NCBI GenBank assembly: GCA_963930645.1
Contig: CAWVNO010000530.1
Span: 62,001-126,000 of the forward strand
Reading direction: 5' to 3'
Origin: Salticus scenicus
Lineage: Eukaryota > Arthropoda > Arachnida > Araneae > Salticidae
Length of the DNA: 64,000 bases
Below, in pieces: positions 30,317-40,893 of this stretch (position 1 is its first letter; the number at the start of each line of letters is the position of its first letter). The position numbers and the translations under genes are program-made. Below the pieces are notes generated by a model that saw only the letters and a program-made list of their open reading frames with translations, did not search any database and was not told the origin of the DNA.

Positions 30317-31526
30317 CGTGTGACCTTGTGACCTTGATAGCTTTATAGCGCCTATATAAGCAGCTGACAAATCTCATTTTCTAACATTACTCCTACATAT
30401 GTGGCGACAACGATGAAAGGGTTTTGAAAATAGCTGGTCTGAAGACTCTCTGCAAAGTCCAGGTAACTATGTTATTTTTTTTTAAATGTAGCTTAATATT
30501 TTTCGTTTTCGCAGATTACCTTATGAAGGCCTTGCCTCTGAAAATATTGTCTGGATGGCTTCGTCTCTGAATCTATATAATTATTAATAAAATATTTTAA
30601 ATTCTAAGGCCTAAATTTACAACATTAGTATGAAATCTTGTAAATTTATAGGATACTCACGGGTCAATTTTAGTTTTTTCGATAACAAGTTTGAACGAAG
30701 GGCTTACCCTTGGAAAATATCAAAGGATTCTCTGCAAAGTCGACGCAAAGATTTTTTTCTTAAATGTAGTTTAACCTACTGATCAGACATCGATATTAAA
30801 TTTTTAATCGTGTAAGATTGACACCGATTAGCCTTGCTGTTTGGATTCTAAAGAAATCATTGGGCCTATCCAAAATAATTTTCGTAGACCCAAGGCTTAA
30901 AGTATTGTTTCCTAAACCAAGAGGATGTCCAAACTCGATACGGACTGAGGGTTTTCAAAATATCAGAATCGATTATGGACACTGAAAATTTATATTTTTA
31001 AGAAGATATTTTATAAGGATGAGCTTGTCATGTAGAAGGTTTATTTTTCCCTACAGAAAATCCTTATGTAAATGTATTTTAGGGAAAACGTAGGGATAAA
31101 CCAAATTTCAGTATATACTAATTTTCTGATTTTTTCCCCTAAATTATCCCTACTAATATCTTTAGAAATTTATTACATATCTTATACTTATATTTAAAAT
31201 TATCCCTACTAATATCTTTAGAAATTTATTACATATCTTATACTTATATTTATATATATATTTATATTAATATTATATAAGTATAAGTATATAATATAAT
31301 ATAATATAATATAATATAATATAATATAATATTTAGTATATAATATTTAGTATATAATATATAATATAAAATATAATATAAAAAAAAAAAAAAAAAAAAT
31401 AAAAAAAATCTATCCATTTCTATAGGGTAGCAACGATTCATGCTCCTACCTTCTCCTATTTTGCTCCGACTTGCTTTTTGTGGCAACGAGCTTCAAGGTC
31501 ACACGAAAAAAAAAAAAAAAAAAAAA

Positions 31527-31563
<37 letters not shown>

Positions 31564-31643
31564 GCTACCTTGTTAGCTTTATAGATTGGGGGTCGGTGTA
31601 AATTAGAGACATATATATTTTCAGCTATACTAAAGATTGAGTA
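29991..31643. repeat. Gene-free: hairpins, orphan promoter, splice-like module, AT microsatellite
   Basis: A/T hairpin 30253-30316 with TCAAGGTCACACG arm. TATATAA at about 30353 starts a region with a GT at 30463 and TTTTCGTTTTCGCAG ending at 30514. 31130-31250 has a duplicated ATTATCCCTACTAATATCTT unit; 31260-31380 is (TATAA)n; A/T hairpin 31506-31560 again follows TCAAGGTCACACG. No gene seen. Confidence 0.6.
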
Positions 31644-31745
31644 TGAAATAAAATATTTTTTTATCTGTATTTAAACATGCAGACATTTTCCGCGAAGCGG
31701 AAAATGTCTGCTTGTTTAAATACAGATAAAAAAATATTTTATTTC
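31644..31745. repeat. About 100-base palindrome with compensated insertion
   Basis: Centre TTTTCCGCGAAGCGGAAAA: one extra T in one arm is matched by an extra A in the other, so the stem stays perfect. Confidence 0.9.
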
Positions 31746-32210
31746 TATTTCTTTTAAAGTCTAATGTATAAATTTACAATATTAGTATATATTTTTTTTA
31801 ATTTATAGCATATTCACAGTTTAGTTTTTTTTTTTTCGACAACAAGTTTTGATAGAGGGGCATAGGCTTTGAAAATATTAACTGGTAGAAAATATCTGCA
31901 TGTTTAAATACAGATTTAAAAAATATATTTTATTTCTATTTATTTTAAATTCTAATGTATAAATTTACAATATTAGCATATTTTTTTTAATGTATAGCGT
32001 ACTCACGAGTTAATTTTGGTTTTTTCGACAACAAGTTTTGATAGAGGGTCTTAGGCTTTGAAAATATTAACTGGTCTCTCTGCAAAGTCTAAACAATTAG
32101 CTTTGCTGGACAACCTTTGAATTTTTACCGACAAGGTTCTATATAAGCATTAGCTTGCCTGAAAGACAGTTTTTTCTGATAATTGTGTCAATATTAATTT
32201 TTGGATCGAT
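31746..32210. repeat. Gene-free: half palindrome copy and splice-like words
   Basis: 31885-31945 contains only one arm of the 100-base palindrome (CTGCATGTTTAAATACAGAT then AAATATATTTTATTTC). Other text repeats words seen at 41380 and 48500. No gene. Confidence 0.55.
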
Positions 32211-32311
32211 GGGTCAAAATGCTCGAATAATATCGCTGGCGACTGTGTCTGAGACCTGTGTTTATCGTAAAAATGAGACTCCAGCTAGATTTGAGGTACT
32301 TGAGGGTGGGG
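32211..32311 (+). ncRNA. Candidate structured RNA element, copy 4
   Basis: The outer stem has different bases from copies 1-3: GGGTC (32211-32215) pairs with GACTC (32277-32281) including one G-U. The middle GCTCGAATAATATCGCTGGCGACTG is conserved in part; the terminal stem is weaker. Confidence 0.3.
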
Positions 32312-32639
32312 TTTAAAAATACATTGGTTCGTAGAAAATAGGCAGACATGTTGTTGGAGTCTACGTAGGCATTTTATTTAAAATGTTTTACCGTACAATG
32401 GATGATTTGAATCTCGTCACGATTTTGGATGGATTTCTTTAGACCCGGTAGGCCAGCAAGGCTAAAATTTATATAGAGCCAAGCCAGGCTTTTCCAAACT
32501 GATGTCGTTGGCAGACAAAATGAGATGTGGGCACTTTAACGATTCTATATATAGGTCACATGAAAAAAAACTAATGTTGAATAAATCCGTCAAGTTAAAG
32601 ATACTGCTCCGTCCTTGAAGATGTATTCAAGGTCACACG

Positions 32640-32670
<31 letters not shown>

Positions 32671-33255
32671 TTTTTTTTTTTTTTTTTCTAAGGTGCCACG
32701 CCCACCCTTAAGCTTGTCTATATATACTATGGCTAACATGACTACACTCTCATTGTGTCTCGACATTTGCCTGCAACGGTTGTCTAGTCAATATGTCTCG
32801 TAATGTGTTTTGAGCAAGATGTACATTGATGGAGACTAGAGAGTTAAATTTTTCTATAAAAGCCTATGATCTATTCTGATTTCATGAAAACCTGCAATAT
32901 CATGTCATTTGTCAGACAAAAGTCTATAAAATCTTGTTTTCAAAGCCAATATTGTATAAATAACGCTATCCCCATCCTATTTTAAAGGAAATGGGTTTAG
33001 ACATCAGGAGCTAGTTTATGCATGACCTTACAGTAGAAGAAATAGATATACTATATATATATACTATATATATAGACTGCAGCGCCATCTACAATGATTG
33101 GATAAAGAAATATAATTTAGAGGCCAACTGAAAAATATAACTTTAGCGGCCAACTGAGAAATATAACTTTAGCAGCCAACTGAGAAATATAACTTTAGCA
33201 GCCAGCTGAGAAATATAACTTTAGAAACCAACTTCATCAACCAACCAACCAACTG
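32312..33255. repeat. Gene-free: A/T hairpin, dispersed block, 25-base repeats
   Basis: A/T hairpin 32640-32687 (preceded by TCAAGGTCACACG, followed by GCCACGCCCACC); dispersed block to GCAGCGCCATCTAC (33079-33092); four to five GCCAACTGAGAAATATA-type units (33120-33240). Confidence 0.65.
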
Positions 33256-33350
33256 AAAAAAAAAAAAAAAAAAAAAATATATATTTTTTTTTTTTTTTCG
33301 GTGGGCGTGGCTTCGCTATAAATTTCTCAGTGCGATCGTGCCTATATAAA
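33256..33350 (+). promoter_or_regulatory. A/T hairpin, GC box and TATA box
   Basis: A/T hairpin whose centre reads ATATATAT (33256-33298), GTGGGCGTGGC at 33301-33311, TATATAAA at 33343-33350, ATG at 33385. Confidence 0.75.
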
Positions 33351-33384
33351 TGTGGGTTTGTGTTCTAAAAGATTCATTGGCATC

Positions 33385-33909
33385 ATGTCTGTCCAAAATG
33401 AGTTTCGTACTCTACTCCGTGAATGCGTTAGTCTCGCCTATCGTCAAAAAACCTCTGAAGTCTTGTTGAAATCTAATTTTGGCTGCTCTATTTTAAAAAT
33501 GCTCACAGCGTATTTTCAGAATAACTCTATCCATTCGAAGGCTAAACTCGATACGCCCGAAAAGGCATTTAGAATGTTGAAAGGCCAATTGCAATGCATA
33601 GCATATTATGACTACGATAAAATGTCTCCTGATATTAAAAATCTGTTCGCTGAAGATATTGTGCTGCCTGGCCAATGCTGTTATCAAGTTTGGATTCTAC
33701 AATGCTTAATTGTTACAGCATGCATTGTTGCAGATTGCTGGACAAATTGCAATGTGGATATGTTTGATGTGGCTTTTGAAACGCTGATAGACATGTTGAA
33801 CACTTATGGCTATATTGCCTGCATTGAACGCGACCTAAATCGCAACTGCGATCCGTTTAGTAATCCGAGCGAAATTGTCTTGTTCGCCGGTCTAAAAATA
33901 ACCAATTAG
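33385..33909 (+). CDS. All-helical protein, possible Bcl-2-like family, member 1
   Basis: 174 residues from the ATG that aligns with the paralogues (an upstream GTG in frame is not used by them). Shared with 35345 and 43935: FRTLLRECV near the N-terminus, SILKMLTAYF, CYQVWILQCLIVTACIVADC, then FDVAFETLIDML and CDPFSNP. In Bcl-2 proteins the order is an N-terminal helix, an LxxxxD/E-type BH3 helix, and a BH1 hydrophobic helix beginning at Trp; the pattern here is similar, but the gap is ~20 residues longer and the BH1 NWGR is missing. Bcl-2-like is therefore inference. The most diverged and shortest of the three; no membrane anchor. Confidence 0.85.
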   Translation: MSVQNEFRTLLRECVSLAYRQKTSEVLLKSNFGCSILKMLTAYFQNNSIHSKAKLDTPEKAFRMLKGQLQCIAYYDYDKMSPDIKNLFAEDIVLPGQCCYQVWILQCLIVTACIVADCWTNCNVDMFDVAFETLIDMLNTYGYIACIERDLNRNCDPFSNPSEIVLFAGLKITN

Positions 33910-34166
33910 AAAAAAATATCTTTATATTGACTTAAGCATATATATAGAATTCGCTGCATAATATCCTGTCAACAGTTTTTTTTATAAATCTGATTATAAT
34001 TTTAGCCGCTTCCTACATGCATCCTGTTTTCAAAGACTTATGCAACTCGTATAAATAACTTTATCTCATCCTGCTTTAAAGGTCAAGGCCTCATCCTGTT
34101 TTCTTGGACTTATGTAACTCATATAAATAACTTTATCGCATCCTGTTTTAAAGGATATGCTTCTAC
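33910..34166 (+). promoter_or_regulatory. Upstream elements of the Bro-N/RING gene
   Basis: Copies of ATAATATCCTGTCAACAG, TTTATCTCATCCTG and TTTATCGCATCCTG (33955-34160), the same elements as before the other cassette genes, leading to the TATA box. Confidence 0.6.
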
Positions 34167-34173
34167 TATAAAA
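34167..34173 (+). promoter_or_regulatory. TATA box
   Basis: TATAAAA, 49 bases before the ATG at 34222. Confidence 0.7.
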
Positions 34174-34221
34174 GCCGGTGCTCAGCGCTTGTAATTTCAA
34201 TTGCTCACTTGCTCTCAAGTC

Positions 34222-34797
34222 ATGTGGATGAGATTATTTTTCCCAGGCCATATCGGCTTGAGGTCTGCCCTAGCCTCTGACGGAATGACTTACGTTTCGG
34301 CAGTAGATGTGGGTTTGCTGCTGCAGTTTAATGATATTTACGAATTTTCTCAGTATCGTGCCACCAAGCATATAGATTCCTTTCCAGTTTTTGAAATAGA
34401 AGAAATGTTTAACTACGTGAGCCTGTTTTCCGACGTAGCAGAAATGCAGAGACTCTGGAGATATGGACGGGTCGCGGCTGATTTTCCTATGTCTTCGGAA
34501 GATTTATTTGATGTTCATATTAAAACGGAGGGGAATGCCAAATTGCAGGACTGGCTGCAACTATATACAGACCTTTTCCGAAATGATCTATTGGACGGCC
34601 CTTCTGACAATTCTAAAAGATTGGCTACCTGTTGGAGGAGACGGAACGAATGCAAGGTCTGCTTGACAGAAGAGAGCCAGGTGGCATTCTTTGACTGTGG
34701 GCATGTGGTATGTTGCATGGCTTGTTCGGACAAACTGGAAAATTGTCCTGTTTGTCGAACAGCTATTTTGGAAAAGCGAAGAGTGTATGTGCAATAG
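34222..34797 (+). CDS. Bro-N-like / IAP-type RING fusion protein
   Basis: 191 residues from the first ATG (an in-frame TTG lies 21 bases upstream). The N-terminal part shows the cassette-family signature ASDGMTYVSAVDVGLLL. The last ~50 residues form a C3HC4 RING: CKVC, then CGH, CMAC, CPVC and a short hydrophobic end RRVYVQ. The CGHVV-C-C-CPVCR spacing is that of inhibitor-of-apoptosis and MDM2 RINGs, which act as E3 ubiquitin ligases. No BIR domain is present. The layout parallels poxvirus p28-type KilA-N/RING proteins, with Bro-N in place of KilA-N. It is followed after 18 bases by the long-loop 3' hairpin. Likely a ubiquitin ligase targeted by a DNA-binding-type domain. Confidence 0.9.
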   Translation: MWMRLFFPGHIGLRSALASDGMTYVSAVDVGLLLQFNDIYEFSQYRATKHIDSFPVFEIEEMFNYVSLFSDVAEMQRLWRYGRVAADFPMSSEDLFDVHIKTEGNAKLQDWLQLYTDLFRNDLLDGPSDNSKRLATCWRRRNECKVCLTEESQVAFFDCGHVVCCMACSDKLENCPVCRTAILEKRRVYVQ

Positions 34798-34815
34798 TTA
34801 TATACATGGAAATTT

Positions 34816-34908
34816 TAAAAAACTTGGGTCAAACGAGGCTTCCTCATGTCTAGATTTGTCATTATGACTTATCTTGACGATGGAAGCCTCGTTTGACCCA
34901 TTTTTTTT
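34816..34908 (+). terminator. Gene-associated 3' hairpin, long-loop type
   Basis: Stem GGGTCAAACGAGGCTTCC / GGAAGCCTCGTTTGACCC, 39-base loop nearly identical (read relative to the gene) to that at 18681-18772. The sequences after the hairpin also match (CCAATATTGGATTTG). Confidence 0.72.
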
Positions 34909-35344
34909 AAATCGATAGGCTACCAATATTGGATTTGTAAAAAAAATAACTTATAAATTTTATGAGATTCGATTAGAGTTATCCGTAAAATATTTTACCG
35001 TACAACGGACGAAAAGATTTACGAAGACATGATAACTAGATGACTGTTGTTGGCGAGACAAAATGAGATGTGGGTACGTTACCCATTCTATATATAGGTC
35101 ACACGAAAAAACTAATATCGAATAAATAAACTTTGCTCATTTAAGTTATGGATCCGTCCTTGAAGATATGTTCAAGGTCACATGAAAAAAAAAAAAAAAA
35201 AAAAAAAATTTTTTTTTTTTTTTTTTTTCAAGGTTGGTTCAAGGTCATTTAATCCACCCCTATATATACGCTGGCTGCCTTCAGGATTTATATCATTTTC
35301 TCATTCTACAATTGTTGTTAGACTGACATTTGCAATTTTTCATA
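34909..35344 (+). promoter_or_regulatory. Spacer with A/T hairpin and promoter
   Basis: Dispersed flank (GACTGTTGTTGGCGAGACAA), TCAAGGTCACATG, A/T hairpin 35184-35229, another TCAAGGTCA (35239-35247) and TATATATA (35261-35268). The ATG is at 35345, so the leader is about 50 bases. Confidence 0.65.
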
Positions 35345-36001
35345 ATGGATTTCTCTGATCCCATTCAAAGCGTCTTTCATTACCTACTCAGAGACTGCGT
35401 TCATCTGGCAAACTGGGAAGCTACCGGCGAATATAGGATGGTCGACATCAGAAATGACTGGGACGATCCAGAATGGAAACCGAAAGAACACAAATTTGCC
35501 CTTTCTATTTTGAGAATGTTAGAAGACTATTTTCAGACACCGCCTTTACCTACTGGTATGAAGATCGAACAGATCGAAGAGGCCATTCCCAAGCTGAAAG
35601 AAAAATTAGTAGCCATACTCAATTCTGATAGCATATCTCTTAAAGTCCGAGGCCTTTTGCGCAACAAAAGCTTAACGTATCGTCGTTGGCGTGGTGCCGA
35701 ATCTTATCAACCTTGGGTGCTGGAGTGTTTGATCGTTACTGGATGCTTTCTCGGAGAATGTTTTGCCAAATTTCGATACAACAACGGGGTATTTGATCTG
35801 GCATCCGTTGCCTTAATAGACATTATGGAAAAGAGTGGCTTGTTAAGTTATATCAGAGCCGATCTGTTTAATAATAGGGATCCGTTTGGTAAACCTGGTA
35901 TTAAGGTTAAATCAGTTTTGGACAAAGATTGGAGTATGTGGACATTTCAATTGGACAAAACACAGGAGAGAATATTGTACAAGAAGTCAGCTAAATGTTA
36001 A
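35345..36001 (+). CDS. All-helical protein, possible Bcl-2-like family, member 2
   Basis: 218 residues from the ATG shared with paralogues (an in-frame TTG upstream is ignored). VFHYLLRDCVHLAN (10-23) could be a BH4-like helix, ALSILRMLEDYF (52-63) a BH3-like helix, and YQPWVLECLIVTGCFLGECF (Trp124) a BH1/alpha-5-like helix. The tail contains NRDPFGKPGIKVKS, conserved in member 3. No transmembrane anchor. If the reading is right, the protein would block host apoptosis; the family match is structural guesswork from sequence. Alternative: a lineage-specific helical protein. Confidence 0.9.
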   Translation: MDFSDPIQSVFHYLLRDCVHLANWEATGEYRMVDIRNDWDDPEWKPKEHKFALSILRMLEDYFQTPPLPTGMKIEQIEEAIPKLKEKLVAILNSDSISLKVRGLLRNKSLTYRRWRGAESYQPWVLECLIVTGCFLGECFAKFRYNNGVFDLASVALIDIMEKSGLLSYIRADLFNNRDPFGKPGIKVKSVLDKDWSMWTFQLDKTQERILYKKSAKC

Positions 36002-36180
36002 GTGACGAAAATAACGTAACGTAAAAATAACATAACGTAAAAAATAACGTAACGTAAAAAATAACGTAACTTAAAAATAACGTAACGTAAAAAATAACGT
36101 AACGTAAAAAAAATAACATATTAAAAATAACATATTAAAAATAACATATCGAAAAATAACGTAACGTATAAAAATAATAT
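36002..36180. repeat. TAACGTAACGTAAAAA tandem repeat
   Basis: About ten imperfect units of 15-18 bases directly after the stop codon. Their function is not evident. Confidence 0.85.
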
Positions 36181-38410
36181 ACTTGACACAAAACTAATAT
36201 TGTATAAATAGCTCCGCCATATCTTATACATTGCTCCGTCAAGGTCACATTCAAGGACACATGAAAAAAAAAAAAAAAAAAAAAAAAAATTTTTTTTTTT
36301 TTTTTTTTTTTCAGTAGGCGTGGCTTGGATTCATTCTGTATAAATAGCCGTACGCAACTCTTCTCGCATCAATCTGTCCCACTAAGACGCTCATCTATCT
36401 AACATTAGATCCTGCCGGTTTTAGAACGATCTCGTCCTGTTTCCGTGACTCGTTCCAATCTCATGTCTTCTACAGGCTGAAATTAAATTGCTACACATTT
36501 GGCTTAATAATTGTTTTTAAAATGAATAAGGTTAGGCAACGACCGTTTCTAAATGAATGCTGTACCAATCTTAACGAATCCTGTCCCGCTATGACAACAA
36601 CGGTTTCATAACCTATTGGTTCGCCCATAGCGTACGTTAGTTTTGGCCAAGAGAGAAAATTCAAAGCTTCAAGGGATAAGCCAGTCTATTACAATATGAC
36701 GAGTGGCAGTTTCATGGTAATACATCCATAAGTTTAACCTTCAGAAAATTTGATAAAGGCATCCATTATAGGTAATAAACGGCGATATTTGTTTTTATAT
36801 TTGAGCATACACTAAATGTATAACTATAATACTTGGCTATTTGAATAGATAAAATTGCTATAATATTCTTAAAAAATAAAGCTTAGCTTATCAGCCAACT
36901 ATATTGTAGACTCGATCATAGGTACGATAACTAAAAATTTATATATTTATGAAAGAATATTTTATTTATCAGTAGTTAAACATACAGACATTAATTTTTT
37001 CAACCCTTCTTTTATAAAGTGTTGGGCTTCTCGTAGCACTGCATAACGAAAGACTTAAAGGGTGTCATGTTGGGATCTCAATAGCCATTTGACTATTTAT
37101 GCATGACGCGTGTAAAAGTTGTCTCGTTTTCAGAGAGGATAGCCTGGATTTCATGCTAGCGGACAGCTCCAAAAATGACAGATGACACGGATTGGACATA
37201 GGCATTTGACTTTGTATGAGAATACATGATACGCGTAAAAGTTATCTCGGAAACCGTTTTCAGAGGCAGTTTCAAGAGGTGCGATAGACAGCCTGGATTT
37301 CATGCAAATCCTAGCTGACAGTTGTCATTTGGAAATTGAAAAAATTATTTCCCGACGCGAAAAACGGCAAGAGTGCCAATTATAGCCAAAAGAAGTTTTA
37401 TTATGTAACGTGACGACCTATTATATTATGCAATTTCAACGAAAATATCATCTAAAAAAATAATTTAATTACCTTTCAACGTTTTTTTTTCAAAACATAA
37501 GTCTCCTTTACCTAAAACAAAATTTTATAAAAAATGACTTTTAATCGAGTTTTGAAAACAGGAGTTACGTAACGACCAATAATATTTAACAAAAATATCA
37601 TTTATTCATTGCATTTGAACGTTTTTTGTTCAGATCATATTTTTTCGTGTGACCTATATATATATATATATAGGATGGTTAACGTGCCCACATCTCATGT
37701 TGTCTGTCGCCATCTAAAATATCATATCTCCGTTTGAAACGTAGCCTTTGAAATGTAGCCTTTGAAACGTTAGCTTTGCTGGCTGGGCTGTTTGAAACGT
37801 AGCCGTTTGAAACGTAGCCTTTGAAACTGCCTTGGCTCTATAAACGTAAACTTTGCTGTTTGAAATGTAGCATTTGAAATGTAGCCTTTGAAACTGGCTT
37901 GGTTCTATAAACGTAAGCTTTGCTGTTTGAAACGTAGCATTTGAAATGTAGCCTTTGAAATGTAGCTTTTGAAACGTAGCCTTTGAAATGTAGCTTTTGA
38001 AACGTAGCCGTTTGAAACGTTAGCTTTGCTGGCTGGGCCGTTTGAAACGTAGCCTTTGAAACTTTAGCTTTGCTGGCTGGGCCGTTTGAAACGTTAAAAA
38101 AATGTCTTTGTTTTCATATTGAAAGATGTTTATTTTTCCATGATCCTTTTGAAACAATGTCGTTGCGGCTGATTATTTTCATATTGAAAAATATATATTT
38201 TTCCATGAAAAGCCTGATCGTGTGGCTTACAAAATCAAACTGGCTTGGGTTTAAAACGACAAGTTCAAAACGACAGTAAAATAAAAAATATTCATGATCT
38301 GTTGATAAAAGATTAGACAAGAACAATATTTGTTACGAGGAAAGTTTAATGAAATTAAGCCATCTAAATCTAAATAACCTAGAAACTGTTTGTCGCCGAT
38401 ACATTTTATC
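36181..38410. other. Gene-poor stretch with orphan promoter and GTAGCC repeats
   Basis: A/T hairpin 36263-36311 and GTAGGCGTGGC with TATAAATAG (about 36342) stand before no ORF. 36640-36780 contains two short open stretches (KASRDKPVYY, LTFRKFDKG) that may be gene relics. 36780-37640 is unique AT-rich DNA in which I see nothing. 37660-37680 is a TATATA run. 37727-38095 is an array of TTTGAAACGTAGCC units mixed with GCTTTGCTGGCTGGGC. 38100-38410 is AT-rich with no TATA box close to the next gene. Confidence 0.55.
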
Positions 38411-39859
38411 ATGGTTTCTGGCAAAATATTAAATAGATACAACTGTACCATGCGTAGGGATAAAGTTGAGTTTCCGTGTCCGCATTGCAAGGTTATTCTC
38501 ATTTCGAAAGATTACCACGGCCATTGTTTATCCAAACACGGCATAAACGGCAGTCTGCGTTGCATTTGGTGTCCAGACAAGAAAAATTATGTAAAATTTA
38601 GTTCGAAACAAAAAAACGCTCATGCCGACCACATCATGGTATGCTGGAGAAATTTTCTGAATCGATTTACCAATCCCGCTCCAGAAGACGTGCCGCTACC
38701 CGAAAGATGCGCCTTTTTCAATTTCACTCCCATGTGCGAGAAAGAGAAGTTCTTCGGCCGTTTGAGAATTCTCGACGACGAAGCCTACGAGGCCGTTTCG
38801 CCCATAGATTTGGAACCTCCGACCGTACCTTTCGAAGACCGTACGCTGAACTTGGCTGCCTCTTGCGTGCAGAGATTCCTTCGAGGAGACGAGATTTGGT
38901 ATCACTTAATGGTTCGGGCTGTGGCTTTCGATAGTTTTCTAGAAGCCATGCGAAACGATTCAAATGTCACGCGGATGCTGCCTTTCTCATGTTGGTGCGA
39001 CGGAGGCACGTACCCTGAGGATTTCTATAGACATCACAGACACATGATCGTCGTTTCCAAATCTAAGGAATATTTTCGAGACAAGGTGTGGAAAAATATT
39101 AAGGTCAAGTCCGAAGACAAACCGTTTAAGGGTTTCAAATGTAAAGCCAAAAAGCCTATAGAATCGGCATTGCACCTCGTCAATACGCTGGGCTATCTCA
39201 GCCATCGTCGATCCAGATGCAATTTCACGTTTACCGAAAACGAACCGTGGGACAATAACATGAATCATTTTTACATTATGGAGACGCTTCCGGCCGAATA
39301 CAGGTTGGTGCTGGCGACGCTCTGGGAAGGCGGGCTCATGGAACTGCTTTCGCAGAAATACGGGCGTATGGATCCAAACAGGCTTCTTCGCGTTGCGATG
39401 GAGTTTGTCGATGCCAAGTGGCGTATCAAAGTCAGAAATTTACCAGGCGTGGTGTTGAATCTCGTGCTACCCGTTTCTAAAAAATTTCGATCGTCGGAAG
39501 AGCCTACGGATAATTATTTGTATTTGAACGACGGAAAGAAATTGTATTTCAAGCCCGGACGCCAAACTAAAAAAGACTAGAAGATGTTTTACCACGTCGT
39601 CGCGGATGAATTGTGGGTTCCGAAAAGAATGCAGCAAGAGTGTTTCAAGTGCGCGAAACCCTTCATGTCCCGTTGCTGCGATTTGGAGAAGGAAAATACG
39701 ACCCTGAAACGTAAGCTGGACGAGATCGAAAATGAAATGAGTAAGCGTCACAAGAAAGATATGGACGAGATGACTAAACGCTACGAACGAGAATTGGACG
39801 AGTGTAAAAAGAGGCTGGAAATCATCGTAAAGGTAAATGTACCGCTTCAGGGAGAATAG
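38411..39859 (+). pseudogene. Fourth zinc-finger/HUH-like gene, broken by an in-frame stop
   Basis: Homologous over its whole length to the 506-residue family. Fingers (CPHC...HGHC; CIWC...), the core with CWCDGG, RHHRHMIVVS and LGYLSHRRSRCNF, and a lysine/glutamate-rich coiled coil are all recognisable. A TAG at 39578-39580 stands where the relatives have Tyr (TERDYK); the frame is open again immediately after (39581-39859) and keeps matching the family (WVPKRMQQECFKC). So it is a single nonsense change, a sequencing error or programmed readthrough. The upstream part alone would give ~390 residues including the whole core. No clear TATA box near the ATG, unlike the intact copies, which fits decay. 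GC content is higher than in neighbouring DNA. Confidence 0.8.
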
Positions 39860-40145
39860 TTGTGGAAGAACCGTTTGAAAGATGTAGATAGGGACAGGAT
39901 GATGGCCGAGATCTGAAAGCGAAAATTGCGATTCTGGAACTGGAGAATGTTAAGCTTAAAGGAAAATTTGGGAAATATATAAAAGAGGGCCTCAAAGAAT
40001 CTTTAGCTAATAAGTAATTAAAAAAATATCTGATAAATTTTAGCACAAAAACGTGAAAAGGCCAGGATGAAATTGAAAAGCTAATCTTGATAAATGAATC
40101 TTGATGAACATGTATATATATCAACCAACCAACCAACCAACCAAC

Positions 40146-40213
<68 letters not shown>

Positions 40214-40853
40214 CAGGTGCCACGCCCACCCTTGAAGCTTGTCTATATATACTATGGCTAACATGACTACACTCTCATTGTGTCTCGACATTTGCCTGCA
40301 ACGGTCATCTAGTCACTATGCCTCGTAATGTGTTTTCAGTAAGATGTACATTGATGGACACTAGAGAGTTAGATTTTTCTATAAAAGCCTATGATCTATT
40401 CTAATTTCATGAAAACCTGCAGTATCTTGTTATTTATCAGACAAAAGTCTATAAAAATCTTGTTTTCAAAGCCAATATTGTATAAATTACGCTATCCCAT
40501 CCTATTTTAAAGGAAATGGGTTTAGACATCAGGAGCTAGTTTATGCATGACCTTACACTAGAAGAAATAAATTTCACTCCCACCCACCCTAATAGATATA
40601 CTATATATATACTATATATATAGACTGCAGCGCCATCTACAATGATTGGCTAAAGAAATATAACTTTAGCGGCCAACTGAGAAATATAGCTTTAGCCGCC
40701 AACCGAGAAATATAGCTTTAGCAACCAACTGAGAAATATAGCTTTAGCAGCCAGCTGAGAAATATAACTTTAGCGGTCAACTTAGAAATATATTTTTAGA
40801 AACCAACTTCATCAACCAACCAACCAACTGTGAAAAAAAAAAAAAAAAAAAAA

Positions 40854-40893
<40 letters not shown>

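Noticed and set aside
31262..31486. Tyr/Ile-rich 74-codon ORF
   Set aside because: Translation of a (TATAA)n microsatellite.
38641..39268. Arg-rich and other ORFs overlapping the interrupted paralogue
   Set aside because: Shadows of the real frame; the family homology is in the other frame throughout.
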